Positions 43,438 to 51,638 of a DNA stretch of 64,000 nucleotides are shown one piece after another. The notes beneath the pieces are model-generated. The model had not been told where the DNA came from, searched no databases, and was given only the letters and a program-made list of their open reading frames with translations. This DNA comes from a virus: IMG/VR virus record IMGVR_UViG_3300030099_001508, positions 1-64,000 of that record; one strand, 5' to 3'. How positions within the stretch are numbered: the first letter of the stretch is position 1; each line of letters starts with the position of its first letter. The translations under genes were made by a program, and so were the position numbers.

Positions 43438-43663
43438 TGCTGGTGGGAAAGATGAAACACCTTTGTGGATACCAGAGTTGGTTTTTGATTCACAAGAAGA
43501 GTGTATGACTTTTGCAAGAAATAATCAAATAAGACTTTTTAGTAAATCTGCAAGTGCATACAACAATAAAGTTTTACCCACTATGATGAATTGTGTCAAT
43601 CAAGACATAATGGAAGAAATAGGTCAATTGTACGGAAAGAAGCAAAATGAGAAAAACATTTAG
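43397..43663 (+). CDS. Small exported two-cysteine protein (family member 3)
   Basis: 88 residues. MKWFIIVVMTAQLSAGG as signal-like start, then VFDSQEECMTFARNN (C36) and TMMNCVNQDI (C66). Member of the five-gene family; begins inside the exonuclease gene. Confidence 0.62.
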   Translation: MKWFIIVVMTAQLSAGGKDETPLWIPELVFDSQEECMTFARNNQIRLFSKSASAYNNKVLPTMMNCVNQDIMEEIGQLYGKKQNEKNI

Positions 43664-44012
43664 TGCATTGGTTTTATCACTTGTTCTAACAACAAGTGCG
43701 TATGCAGAACATGAAAAGAATACCTACAATTCACAAAAACCAGTAAGTTGTAATACAGTAGAAAACGTAACTAACCTTATTGGTGGTCAATTTGGTGAAC
43801 TTCCATATATGCAAGGAGATGGTCTTGCGGCTGCAATTGATGGTCAACAATTTATTAAGACACAAATAGTTCTTGCAGTTAACCTAGAAACTAATACGTT
43901 CAGTGTTGTAGAAATAATTAATCCACAACTTGCGTGTATTATTGCTGGTGGTAATAACTTTAGATTTAATAAACCACCATCACAAAAAACGAATATCGTA
44001 TTGGGGAATTAA
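43647..44012 (+). CDS. Periplasmic hypothetical protein
   Basis: 121 residues with a clear signal peptide (MRKTFSALVLSLVLTTSAYA, cut before EHE). Mature part has two Cys (PVSCNTVENV and LACIIAGGNN), probably a disulfide. Family unknown; it overlaps the preceding exported protein. Confidence 0.68.
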   Translation: MRKTFSALVLSLVLTTSAYAEHEKNTYNSQKPVSCNTVENVTNLIGGQFGELPYMQGDGLAAAIDGQQFIKTQIVLAVNLETNTFSVVEIINPQLACIIAGGNNFRFNKPPSQKTNIVLGN

Positions 44013-44438
44013 ATGTACGAGTACAAATGTAAAATGGTTAGAGTGGTTGATGGAGATACAGTTGATGTAGACATTGACTTGGGGTTCGGTGTTTGGATGC
44101 GAAATCAACGTATCCGAATGTATGGTATTGATACACCAGAATCTAGAACATCTGACAAAGTAGAAAAAAAATATGGAAAAGCTGCGGCCGCATTTTTAAC
44201 AAAATGGACAAATGCTGGTGACCTTACCTTGAAAACATTCAAAGATGATAGAGGTAAGTTTGGACGTATTTTGGGTGAACTTTGGTTTGGTGGTGAACAC
44301 AATATCAATCAACTCTTAGTAGATAATCATCATGCAGTTCGTTATCATGGACAATCTAAAGAAGAGATTAAAGAAGAGCATCTTGCAAACAGAGAAAAAT
44401 TACATTTAGACCAAATGAAAAATGCACTTGACTATTAA
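44013..44438 (+). CDS. Staphylococcal-nuclease-like nuclease (SNase)
   Basis: 141 residues. MVRVVDGDTVDVDIDLGFGV, RIRMYGIDTPESR and FKDDRGKFGRILGEL carry the SNase catalytic Arg, Asp, Glu and Arg set. No signal peptide. It could help degrade host nucleic acid. The final codons ALDY encode the -35 of the tmRNA promoter. Confidence 0.85.
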   Translation: MYEYKCKMVRVVDGDTVDVDIDLGFGVWMRNQRIRMYGIDTPESRTSDKVEKKYGKAAAAFLTKWTNAGDLTLKTFKDDRGKFGRILGELWFGGEHNINQLLVDNHHAVRYHGQSKEEIKEEHLANREKLHLDQMKNALDY

Positions 44439-44458
44439 GAGTGTTTGTGGTATAAATA
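44428..44458 (+). promoter_or_regulatory. Overlapping early and late promoter for tmRNA
   Basis: TTGACT (44428-44433), 17 bp, TATAAA within TATAAATA (44451-44458). The same eight bases serve as sigma70 -10 and T4-type late box, suggesting expression throughout infection. Confidence 0.75.
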
Positions 44459-44462
44459 GAAT

Positions 44463-44720
44463 CACAATTTGTTGATACAAATCGAAGACTGGGCAGGACA
44501 TGGGGGCAGTACCCATCACCTCCACCATAACTAAACCTCGATTGAGGGGGTGAACTAGGTTCGACTGACAGAGATAGAGGCGAGTAGAATTGTCGGATGA
44601 CTGCGTGATAGGTCAAAACTGTAAATGCAAACGATAACTTTGCGCCTGTTGATTATGCTCTCGCAGCCTAATTAAACTGAGTTTTGATGGTGTACTTGGA
44701 AACAGAAACACCATCACCAG
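44463..44720 (+). ncRNA. ssrA: Circularly permuted tmRNA (two-piece type)
   Basis: No gene protein-coding between 44439 and 44743; this region is a tmRNA. Acceptor piece first: T-arm ATGGG-GGCAGTA-CCCAT, then CACCTCC plus ACCA ending at 44526. Short intervening segment 44527-44545. Coding piece starts with GGGGGTG (44546-44552), which pairs with CACCTCC to rebuild the acceptor stem, followed by AACTAGGTTCGACTG. The tag reading frame 44627-44671 encodes ANDNFAPVDYALAA and stop. A 9-bp hairpin (44685-44693 with 44708-44716) closes the 3' part. This order is that of alphaproteobacterial permuted ssrA. It would rescue stalled ribosomes and tag their peptides for proteolysis. Confidence 0.92.
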
Positions 44721-44743
44721 ATTATAAATTAGTGGAGAAAAGT

Positions 44744-45091
44744 ATGAGACAATGGATATATGATTGCTGGAACGGTGTGATGGATGCAGAGACTAATCCA
44801 CTAAGACACATCCCTCATTTACAAACTAGACATATGATATTACAAATACTTGCATGGGTATGGTGTGCTACATTTGCTCAACTCATAGGTAGTTGGTATG
44901 TTTTTGGTTTTAGTGCAATTGCTCATGTCATTTTATTAGCAACAATCGTACTCACAGTGGCTACATTTGAAACTGCAAAACGAAGACCTACATTTTTTCT
45001 AAGAGGTGGATATCATACACCAAGTCGTGCTAGAACCATTTGGGTAAATGGTAAAAAAATAGAAGACCCATATGGTGGAGAACACGAATGA
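44744..45091 (+). CDS. Membrane protein of unknown function
   Basis: 115 residues from the ATG at 44744 (RBS GTGGAG); an upstream ATG at 44684 would overlap the tmRNA 3' hairpin. Two spans (ILAWVWCATFAQLIGSWYVF and AIAHVILLATIVLTVATF) with basic ends. No family recognised. Confidence 0.62.
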   Translation: MRQWIYDCWNGVMDAETNPLRHIPHLQTRHMILQILAWVWCATFAQLIGSWYVFGFSAIAHVILLATIVLTVATFETAKRRPTFFLRGGYHTPSRARTIWVNGKKIEDPYGGEHE

Positions 45092-45768
45092 CCCAAGTAA
45101 ATTTTAAACCCATTTTTCCTAGTCCTTTAGGTTATGTTAACTTTGGTAATGCAAATAAAGATTTAAATAAACAACTTATCAAAGATATGGAACAAGAAAG
45201 GAAAGAGGATATTGGTAAAAGTGCAACATTTAAAACTAATCAATGTGCATGGCAATCTCTTGGAAAAATGGAAGATAGGTGGGAAAGTTTTTCTACATTG
45301 CGTGAACAGATTACAAGAGCTTGTATTCCTATTCTAAAACATAGTGGAATTTCTGATATGGTCGCACCATTTGTAGATGTTTCTAATCTATGGGGTAATA
45401 TTATATTTGATGCTGGTGGATTTTCTAAACCACATACTCATGGAAGTGGTCACACACTGTGGAGTGGTGTTTACTATCCCAAAGGTGTAGATGATATTGA
45501 AGACCTAGATGAATTTGATGAGGAAAAAACTATTATTAATGGTTGGGTCAGAGATGATGGTATGTTGATATTATTTGACCCAGCCTATGTTACTAAAACA
45601 TTAATTACAACTAAATTTGACAATAAAGAATTTTATGGAAGTGACGTTTCTGTAATACCAAGAGAATCATTATTAGTTTTATTTCCAACTTGGATGTTAC
45701 ACATGGTAACACCCTTGACAAGAAAAGAAAAAAGATATAGTATATCTTTTGGTATTCATAAACCATAA
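45088..45768 (+). CDS. 2OG-Fe(II) oxygenase-like protein
   Basis: 226 residues. FSKPHTHGSGHTLWSGVYYP supplies the H-x-H/D pair and LFPTWMLHMVTPLTRKEKRY the distal His and Arg of the phage-common 2OG-FeII oxygenase family (PF13759-like). Substrate unknown. Coupled to the previous gene by ATGA. Confidence 0.75.
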   Translation: MTQVNFKPIFPSPLGYVNFGNANKDLNKQLIKDMEQERKEDIGKSATFKTNQCAWQSLGKMEDRWESFSTLREQITRACIPILKHSGISDMVAPFVDVSNLWGNIIFDAGGFSKPHTHGSGHTLWSGVYYPKGVDDIEDLDEFDEEKTIINGWVRDDGMLILFDPAYVTKTLITTKFDNKEFYGSDVSVIPRESLLVLFPTWMLHMVTPLTRKEKRYSISFGIHKP

Positions 45769-45778
45769 AGAGGAATTA

Positions 45779-46012
45779 ATGGAAGAAGTCGAAGAAAAAT
45801 TAATGACACCTAAAAAGTTTTCTATCGCAATAGAGAAAACAGTTAAAGAGTCTGGTGGAACTTATATGGATGCACTATTAGATTACTGTGAAAAGTATCA
45901 GTTAGAACCAGAGATGATTAAACCCTTGATAACTAAATCTTTGAAAGAAAAGGTTGAGGTAGATGCAAGAAACCTTAACTATCTTCCAAAGGTTGCAACA
46001 CTACCAATATGA
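45779..46012 (+). CDS. 33: Late-transcription coactivator, gp33-like
   Basis: 77 residues from the ATG at 45779 with AAAGAGGAATTA upstream. KKFSIAIEKTVKESGGTYMD, ALLDYCEKYQLEPEMIKPLI and SLKEKVEVDARNLNYLPK fit the short gp33 homologues of marine T4-like phages, which bridge RNA polymerase and the clamp at late promoters. Its presence fits the TATAAATA boxes found here, though the gp55 sigma is not in the window. Confidence 0.72.
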   Translation: MEEVEEKLMTPKKFSIAIEKTVKESGGTYMDALLDYCEKYQLEPEMIKPLITKSLKEKVEVDARNLNYLPKVATLPI

Positions 46013-46605
46013 TGGAAGCATACGAAGCCTATAAAATATATCATGCACTAAAGTTACACTTTAATAGTGACTATGATTACAACAAATATAATGGAAAAGC
46101 GAAAGTAACTGTAGATTCATATCTCAAGAGAAAAGATAGACCTTTCTTTGCAAAAGTAGCACGAAAGTATCTTACTCCAGAAAACACCAAGAACTTTTTC
46201 ATATCTAATTTTATTGTTAATCCTAAAGGTTGGGTTGGTAACTTTAACGAACAAAACTATGATGAATATCGTAAAAGAAATCAGAGTTTGAAGTATAACT
46301 ATAAAAATGAAATAGCTGAATTATTTCAAAAAATTTCAGTATTTGATGAATTATTTCATGTAAAAGAAGGTCAACATCCTTTGTTATTAAAACAATTCCT
46401 TGCAAAGAAAGTTAGTATTGAGACTATGTGTATTATGGAAACTTTACTTGAATATTGTAAATATTGGAATGAGGATATTGAGGAGCAATATGTTTGGAAA
46501 GAACAAGAAAAACTTATAAAAAATTACAGTTCTGTCTTGACTTTTGATAAAAGTTTGTATAAGATAATTACAATGTCAACCTTAAAGGAGTGTCTAAATG
46601 GATGA
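46009..46605 (+). CDS. 59: Helicase loader gp59-like
   Basis: 198 residues. EAYEAYKIYHALKLHFNSDY with DYNKYNGKAKVTVDSYLKRK is the typical gp59 start, and FFISNFIVNPKGWVGNF follows. It loads gp41 onto gp32-coated DNA. Gene order gp33-gp59-...-gp32 is T4-like. Confidence 0.85.
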   Translation: MMEAYEAYKIYHALKLHFNSDYDYNKYNGKAKVTVDSYLKRKDRPFFAKVARKYLTPENTKNFFISNFIVNPKGWVGNFNEQNYDEYRKRNQSLKYNYKNEIAELFQKISVFDELFHVKEGQHPLLLKQFLAKKVSIETMCIMETLLEYCKYWNEDIEEQYVWKEQEKLIKNYSSVLTFDKSLYKIITMSTLKECLNG

Positions 46606-46807
46606 CCAAAATTCTAAAGTTCTTTCAGTAATGAAAGAAAGGGATTTCTACCATGCAAAGGTAGAAGAGCTCCAGAACCGAATTAAGGTTCTTGAGTATG
46701 ACAATGCAGAACTCGTAAAGAGGGATGTAGAGTTATCTGCAAGATGTAAAGACCTTGCATCTAAAACACAATTTAAACGACCACCACGGAGATTTGCTCG
46801 TGGATAG
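46598..46807 (+). CDS. Small coiled-coil protein
   Basis: 69 residues: one long coiled coil (YHAKVEELQNRIKVLEYDNA and on) with a basic tail RPPRRFARG. ATG overlaps gp59 by 8 nt. Function unknown. Confidence 0.6.
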   Translation: MDDQNSKVLSVMKERDFYHAKVEELQNRIKVLEYDNAELVKRDVELSARCKDLASKTQFKRPPRRFARG

Positions 46808-47018
46808 GTCTTACAAGGTCTATCAGGCAAAATACCTTATCCCCAAATCGGATAAGGGGCCTGCCTTTACACTTCCTGCTGACCCACCGAAGTTCCATGC
46901 AGAACTTCTTAGGGATGGTAGGTTGTGTGCGTTTATCACTAGAGATACCTATGCAGAAGCAAAAGCAGAAGGTGAAAATCATATTAGGAGAGATGAAGTT
47001 GCAAGTCAAACTAGTTGA
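46800..47018 (+). CDS. Hypothetical protein, GTG start
   Basis: 72 residues from GTG 46800 with CACGGAG 9 nt upstream. DRSYKVYQAKYLIPKSDKGP then PPKFHAELLRDGRLCAFITR, ending in a helix. Overlaps the coiled-coil gene by 8 nt and thyX by 26 nt. Not recognised. Confidence 0.5.
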   Translation: MDRSYKVYQAKYLIPKSDKGPAFTLPADPPKFHAELLRDGRLCAFITRDTYAEAKAEGENHIRRDEVASQTS

Positions 47019-47652
47019 TAAGATGGGTTCTGACCTAACGGTGGTAAACGCAGCTCGTGTCTCATTTGCAAAAGAATCTGAATGGGAAACGATTCCAGAG
47101 GGTGGTCAAATTGAAGGATTACTCTCACTTGGAGATGAAAAACTAATTAAGTATCTTGCAAAACACAATCATTGGAGTCCTTTTGGACATTGTAATATGC
47201 AGTTTCATATCAAGGCTCCAATTTTTGTTGCAAGACAACTTGTAAAACACCAAGTCGGTTTGGTGTGGAATGAAGTATCCAGAAGGTATGTAGATGATGA
47301 ACCAGAGTTCTATACACCTAAAGTCTGGAGACTAAAAGCTGATAATAAGAAACAAGGTTCTAGTGATGAAACCATTGAATATAATATTGACGGTGCAATA
47401 CAGTTTGTAACACAGACTTATAAAAACTTGTTACGAGAACAAGTTGCACCAGAGATGGCAAGAATGGTTTTACCACAGAATTTATACACTGAATGGTATT
47501 GGTCTGGTACATTAATGGCTTTCGCAAGAGTTTGTAATCTGCGTTGTGCAGACGATACTCAATGGGAAACAAGACAAATCGCAAATAAGATTGATGAATT
47601 TGGTGAAAAATTATTTGAATATTCTTGGAAAGAATTACGAAAAATGACTTGA
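46993..47652 (+). CDS. thyX: Flavin-dependent thymidylate synthase ThyX
   Basis: 219 residues from the ATG at 46993 (AGGAGAG upstream), not 46897. LVDKMGSDLTVVNAARVSF is the ThyX N-terminus; VKHQVGLVWNEVSRRY is a variant of the RHRxxSxNExSxRY signature; ARMVLPQNLYTEWYWSGTLM is the second conserved block. It makes dTMP from dUMP using FAD and methylene-tetrahydrofolate, supplying DNA synthesis with the class II reductase. Confidence 0.9.
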   Translation: MKLQVKLVDKMGSDLTVVNAARVSFAKESEWETIPEGGQIEGLLSLGDEKLIKYLAKHNHWSPFGHCNMQFHIKAPIFVARQLVKHQVGLVWNEVSRRYVDDEPEFYTPKVWRLKADNKKQGSSDETIEYNIDGAIQFVTQTYKNLLREQVAPEMARMVLPQNLYTEWYWSGTLMAFARVCNLRCADDTQWETRQIANKIDEFGEKLFEYSWKELRKMT

Positions 47653-47679
47653 CTTTCAAGTTAGTTTAGTGTATAAATA
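47649..47679 (+). promoter_or_regulatory. Overlapping early and late promoter for gp32
   Basis: TTGACT (47649-47654), 17 bp, TATAAATA (47672-47679). Same composite design as the tmRNA promoter. Confidence 0.75.
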
Positions 47680-47704
47680 AGGTTATATTATGAATAAAGT
47701 GAAA

Positions 47705-47742
47705 TTAACATACGATAACATACGATTACATATATTAACATA
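47705..47742 (+). repeat. Four tandem 10-nt A/T-rich repeats in gp32 leader
   Basis: TTAACATACGA (47705-47715), TAACATACGA (47716-47725), TTACATATA (47726-47734) and TTAACATA (47735-47742), running into AAGGAGAAT and the gp32 ATG. In T4, gp32 represses its own translation by binding an unstructured A/U-rich leader next to the RBS; these repeats are placed to do the same. Confidence 0.7.
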
Positions 47743-47753
47743 AGGAGAATAAT

Positions 47754-48635
47754 ATGTCAGTTAGTACTCTACGCAAGTCCAATACTTTGGACAAACTTCT
47801 TGCACAAGTTCAATCAGAAAGTGCTCCCCAAGAAAAGAAATCCTATGTGGATGAAAGATTGTGGAAACCAGAACTAGATAAATCTGGAACTGGTCAAGCA
47901 GTAATTCGTTTCTTGCCTGCACCAGACGGTGAAGAACTTCCTTGGGTAAAAGTGTTTAAACACGCCTTCCAAGGCCCTACTGGTAAATGGTATATTGAAA
48001 ACTCACTTACCACTATCGGTAAACAAGACCCAATGTCAGAACACAACAGTGCGTTGTGGAATACTGGTGTTGAGTCTGATAAAGAACTTGCAAGAAAGCA
48101 AAAGAGAAAGTTAGAATACTACTCAAATATCTTTGTAGTATCTGACCCAAAACACCCAGAGAACGAAGGTAAAGTGTTTCTGTTTCGTTATGGTAAAAAA
48201 ATCTTTGATAAGATTATGGCAGCTATGCAACCAGAGTTTGAAGATGAAACACCTATTAATCCATTTGATTTCTGGGAAGGTGCGAACTTCAAGTTGAAGA
48301 TTCGCAAGGTTGATGGTTTCTGGAACTATGATAAGTCGGAGTTTGATAGTGTGACTGCACTTGCAGATAGTGACGAGAAACTTGATGGTATTTGGAAAAC
48401 TCAGTATTCATTACAAGAGTTCCTTGCACCAACCAACTTCAAATCATATGATGAGTTGAAGAAAAGGTTAGATGATGTTCTCTCTGGAACTGTCACTGCA
48501 TCTGCGGCTTCTATGATAGACGAAGATGTTGTGGAAACACCACAGTTCAAATCTGAACCTCAACCAACAATTCCAAGTGTTGAAGAAGATGATGATGATA
48601 CCATGTCATACTTCCAAAAACTTGCGAATGAGTAG
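47754..48635 (+). CDS. 32: Single-stranded DNA-binding protein gp32-like
   Basis: 293 residues. Core: LPWVKVFKHAFQGPTGKWYI, EYYSNIFVVSDPKHPENEGK, FRYGKKIFDKIMAAMQPEFE and NPFDFWEGANFKLKIRKVDG. The N-terminal basic LAST-like segment and the acidic C-terminus (EEDDDDTMSYFQKLANE) are both present. There is no Cys at all, so the zinc site of T4 gp32 has been lost. It coats ssDNA and recruits gp59. Confidence 0.92.
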   Translation: MSVSTLRKSNTLDKLLAQVQSESAPQEKKSYVDERLWKPELDKSGTGQAVIRFLPAPDGEELPWVKVFKHAFQGPTGKWYIENSLTTIGKQDPMSEHNSALWNTGVESDKELARKQKRKLEYYSNIFVVSDPKHPENEGKVFLFRYGKKIFDKIMAAMQPEFEDETPINPFDFWEGANFKLKIRKVDGFWNYDKSEFDSVTALADSDEKLDGIWKTQYSLQEFLAPTNFKSYDELKKRLDDVLSGTVTASAASMIDEDVVETPQFKSEPQPTIPSVEEDDDDTMSYFQKLANE

Positions 48636-48682
48636 GGTGACTCCTCAATAAGTCCGTCTAAACCCAAGGTTAGGTTAGGGGG

Positions 48683-48714
48683 AAGGGAGAGTAGAAATAC
48701 TCTCCCTTTTTTTT
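48683..48714 (+). terminator. Rho-independent terminator after gp32
   Basis: AAGGGAGAGTA, GAAA tetraloop, TACTCTCCCTT, T run to 48714. Confidence 0.9.
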
Positions 48715-48745
48715 GTACCTAAGACTCATTCTTAATTCTGGTTCT

Positions 48746-48773
48746 TATAAATAGAGATAAGAGAGTGAGAGGT
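48746..48773 (+). promoter_or_regulatory. Late promoter and sRNA-complementary RBS region
   Basis: TATAAATA (48746-48753). The leader AGAGAGTGAGAGGT (48760-48773) serves as Shine-Dalgarno for the ATG 48781 and is exactly complementary to loop bases 37435-37448 of the candidate small RNA. Confidence 0.65.
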
Positions 48774-48780
48774 ACTACTA

Positions 48781-49257
48781 ATGATTGAAATCGTAGCAGC
48801 CGTGTCAGCGGCAACTGGAGCATTTAACACCATTAAAGCAGGATTTGCAGCCGGCCGAGAAGTTGAATCTATGGCAAGTGACTTATCACGCTGGATGGGT
48901 GCAGTTTCAGATATTAAAAAAGCAGACGAATATAATAAAAAACCGCCCTTATTTAAGAAGCTCTTTAATGCTGGTTCAGTAGAAGAAGAGGCTATGCAAA
49001 TCTTCATGGCTAAGAAAAAAGCAGAAGATATGAGAAATGAACTGAAACAGATAATCTCATTTACAAGAGGCCCATCTGCTTGGGAAGAGCTCTTGCGTAC
49101 AGAAGCCGATATTCGTAAGAAAAGGCAACAGGCGATTTATGACCAACAAGAAAGACGTAAACAAATCTTAGAATGGATTGCAATCGGTGTTTTAGTACTG
49201 GTTGTTGGTGGATTTGTATTTGGTCTACTCTGGTTATGGTTAAACAGAGGTTATTAA
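48781..49257 (+). CDS. Membrane-associated virion-region protein
   Basis: 158 residues. Hydrophobic N-terminal helix (VAAVSAATGAFNTIKAGFAA), charged helical centre containing SFTRGPSAWEELLRTEADIR (a segment that recurs in marine T4-like phages), and a C-terminal span WIAIGVLVLVVGGFVFGLLW. Late promoter. Function unknown; may be a minor tail or membrane-entry protein. Confidence 0.6.
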   Translation: MIEIVAAVSAATGAFNTIKAGFAAGREVESMASDLSRWMGAVSDIKKADEYNKKPPLFKKLFNAGSVEEEAMQIFMAKKKAEDMRNELKQIISFTRGPSAWEELLRTEADIRKKRQQAIYDQQERRKQILEWIAIGVLVLVVGGFVFGLLWLWLNRGY

Positions 49258-49260
49258 CCC

Positions 49261-49617
49261 ATGACAAAATTAATTGTTGTTTTGACAACAATACTATTTA
49301 CAACTCCAGTATTTGCAGACATTTGGGGCAACTGTTACACTTGTAATTTACCTAAACCAAGTGAGAACTGGACTCAAAGACAAAAGATTGAACGAGGGTT
49401 GATACCAAATAAAAAGTATACGACTTGTAGACTCAAGAAGAGAGTAAAGTCAAAGTATACTGGTAGACAAGCTTGTATTTACGTTGGGGGTAATAAAACA
49501 TACACACTAATGTATGAAGATAACTGTCCTAGTCAATATAAATGTGTATATAATCCAGGCAGTAAAGAACCAAATATTGATGATGTTATGGATAGTTTAA
49601 ATAACGCAACTAAGTAA
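49261..49617 (+). CDS. Exported Cys-rich protein
   Basis: 118 residues. Signal peptide MTKLIVVLTTILFTTPVFA, cut before DIW. Mature part has six Cys (GNCYTCNLP, TTCRLKK, QACIYVGG, DNCPSQYKCVY), basic, likely disulfide-bonded in the periplasm. Converges tail-to-tail with the minus-strand tail operon; only 1-2 nt separate the stops. Confidence 0.68.
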   Translation: MTKLIVVLTTILFTTPVFADIWGNCYTCNLPKPSENWTQRQKIERGLIPNKKYTTCRLKKRVKSKYTGRQACIYVGGNKTYTLMYEDNCPSQYKCVYNPGSKEPNIDDVMDSLNNATK

Positions 49618-49618
49618 A

Positions 49619-51634
49619 TTAACTCATTGTCATAGACGCACCAGACATAGACGCTGGGTCTGTTATATTTGTACTTGTGATTGTACTAGATTGTGATGTT
49701 GAACGATTATCAGTGTTATAATTATTTACGTTAATAGTCTCTGCACCACCTTGTTTTCTCATTTCAGATTCACGAATTAATCTTTCCATTTCATCTGCAT
49801 TACCAGTATTTCTTGCCTGCATATATGCGTCTGCAAGACCAGCATCTGATATAGCCTGTAGACTCTCTTCAGATGCTTTTGGTAATAATCTTTCGCCTGT
49901 CTCTGGGTCAAGACCAGCAAACTCATAAACCTTATCTGGAATAACTTTTGATACTTGAGATTTAATCCATCCCATAACACCACCGTCTTCATTTTTAGGT
50001 GATGGAAGAATAGAACGTAGAATACCTTTTAATAATCCTTTAGCGGCTTCTGCAACATTTGCTACACCAGATATTAAATCTTCAACTACATTATTTTCAC
50101 CAGTAAATACACCTACAATGTAATCAATCGCTTTGGATACTAAATTAAATGGTGCTTTTACGATATCCATGATAAGGTCTTTGAAACTAAATGATTCTAG
50201 ACTTTTCTTTGCATCATCAAATCCTAAGAAACCTAAAATAAAACCCACACCCTTTTTCAATAGGTCAAGAGGTATACCAATTAGATTACCAATCAGTTTA
50301 GATAGACCACCACCTACACCATCAATAAATTTTGATACAATACTATCACCCTCTGACTCTTTGAAACCATCAATAAAACCAGTGATAAGGTCAAACGCAG
50401 ACATTACAATAGTTACTGGTAAGAATAATCTACCAAGAACTCGACCAAATCCTTGTGCAAATGCCATGATTCTACCAATGACACCACCACTACCAGCCAT
50501 TGCAGCCATTGATGTAGATGTAGATTTAATCATGCTGAATAAAGACTGAAGTGGTTTTACAGCAGCTTTAATACCATCCATCAGCAAATCACCAAACTTG
50601 AGTATGCCTTGAAAGAACTTACTATTAACAAAGAAAGTTTTTACGTTTCCTACCATTCTACCAAATGATTTAAATGGTTCAGTAATTTTTGATGCATCAG
50701 CTGCTATATCTATTGCTTTGGGTATTTTTTTAAGTTGACCACCAATTATATTTTTGTAACCCTTTACTGCGTCAGCAATAGATTCAAATGTTGCAAGAAT
50801 AAAGTTGGGTGTTATTGCTTTTAATAATCCTTTTAAAGAAGTAGCAACTGTCTTAAAACCAGCGACACCTTTGGTTGCAACTAATTTTAGTGCGTTAAAT
50901 TGTTTTGTCACTTCTGCAACAAATCCAGTGACAAATGATACAATTATACCACCAATTAGACCTATGGGTGCAAGTAGACCTTTACCAACATCTTCTGCTT
51001 TAATATTCTGAATGCCCTCTGCAAGACCATCAATACTACCAGCAATTCTTTCAAAAATATTTCTCTGTTCTGCAGCTTCCCTTTCTGCACGATTTTCTGC
51101 TTCAATTCTTTTAGAAGCTGCACTATCATCTTTATCCATTTTTGCTTGTTGGAGTGCAACCAAATCACCTTGTTCTTTTGCAAACCTATTAACACCCATA
51201 GTAAAATTGCCTTGTTCATCAACAAATCTATTAGCTGCAATATTAAATTCATCAACATTAATACCTAATAAATTTTCTGCACCAGATTTTAGTTGTTCAC
51301 TGTATTGTGCTTGTGCATCAAGAACAGACTTTTGATATTTCATTTGAGAAAACTGTTCTTTAGTCAATCCAAGTCTTTGTCTAAGTAAGTTTTCTTCTCT
51401 TCTTGCTTTTAGAGCTGCAAATGTTTTGTTAAATATGGTTTGACCAACTGCACCTAAAGTAGAAACGCCTGGAATAGTTGCAAATGCACTAGTAAATGGG
51501 TCAAGAACACCTTTCTTCAAGTCACCACCAATTTGAGTTGCAATCTCCTTACCAGCAGATTGATTAAAATCTTTTAACTGTGCAGTTGCGTTCTCTAAGT
51601 TCTTAGACGCTTTTACTAGTTCCATATCAGCCAT
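49619..51634 (-). CDS. 29: Tail hub/tape-measure protein, gp29-like
   Basis: 671 residues, long helical with hydrophobic Gly/Ala-rich segments in the middle (GLLAPIGLIGGIIVSFVTGF, MAFAQGFGRVLGRLFLPVTI) and a disordered Asn/Ser/Thr C-terminus. Size, composition and position next to gp26-, gp54- and gp48-like genes fit the T4 baseplate-hub tail-length determiner. Last gene of the minus-strand operon. Confidence 0.7.
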   Translation of the reverse strand: MADMELVKASKNLENATAQLKDFNQSAGKEIATQIGGDLKKGVLDPFTSAFATIPGVSTLGAVGQTIFNKTFAALKARREENLLRQRLGLTKEQFSQMKYQKSVLDAQAQYSEQLKSGAENLLGINVDEFNIAANRFVDEQGNFTMGVNRFAKEQGDLVALQQAKMDKDDSAASKRIEAENRAEREAAEQRNIFERIAGSIDGLAEGIQNIKAEDVGKGLLAPIGLIGGIIVSFVTGFVAEVTKQFNALKLVATKGVAGFKTVATSLKGLLKAITPNFILATFESIADAVKGYKNIIGGQLKKIPKAIDIAADASKITEPFKSFGRMVGNVKTFFVNSKFFQGILKFGDLLMDGIKAAVKPLQSLFSMIKSTSTSMAAMAGSGGVIGRIMAFAQGFGRVLGRLFLPVTIVMSAFDLITGFIDGFKESEGDSIVSKFIDGVGGGLSKLIGNLIGIPLDLLKKGVGFILGFLGFDDAKKSLESFSFKDLIMDIVKAPFNLVSKAIDYIVGVFTGENNVVEDLISGVANVAEAAKGLLKGILRSILPSPKNEDGGVMGWIKSQVSKVIPDKVYEFAGLDPETGERLLPKASEESLQAISDAGLADAYMQARNTGNADEMERLIRESEMRKQGGAETINVNNYNTDNRSTSQSSTITSTNITDPASMSGASMTMS

Positions 51635-51638
51635 TTAC

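Noticed and set aside
44684-44743. Earlier ATG for the membrane protein at 44744
   Set aside because: It lies in the 3' hairpin of the tmRNA and has no Shine-Dalgarno; GTGGAG precedes 44744.
46897-46992. Upstream extension of ThyX
   Set aside because: Lies within the preceding gene; conserved ThyX start and AGGAGAG point to 46993.
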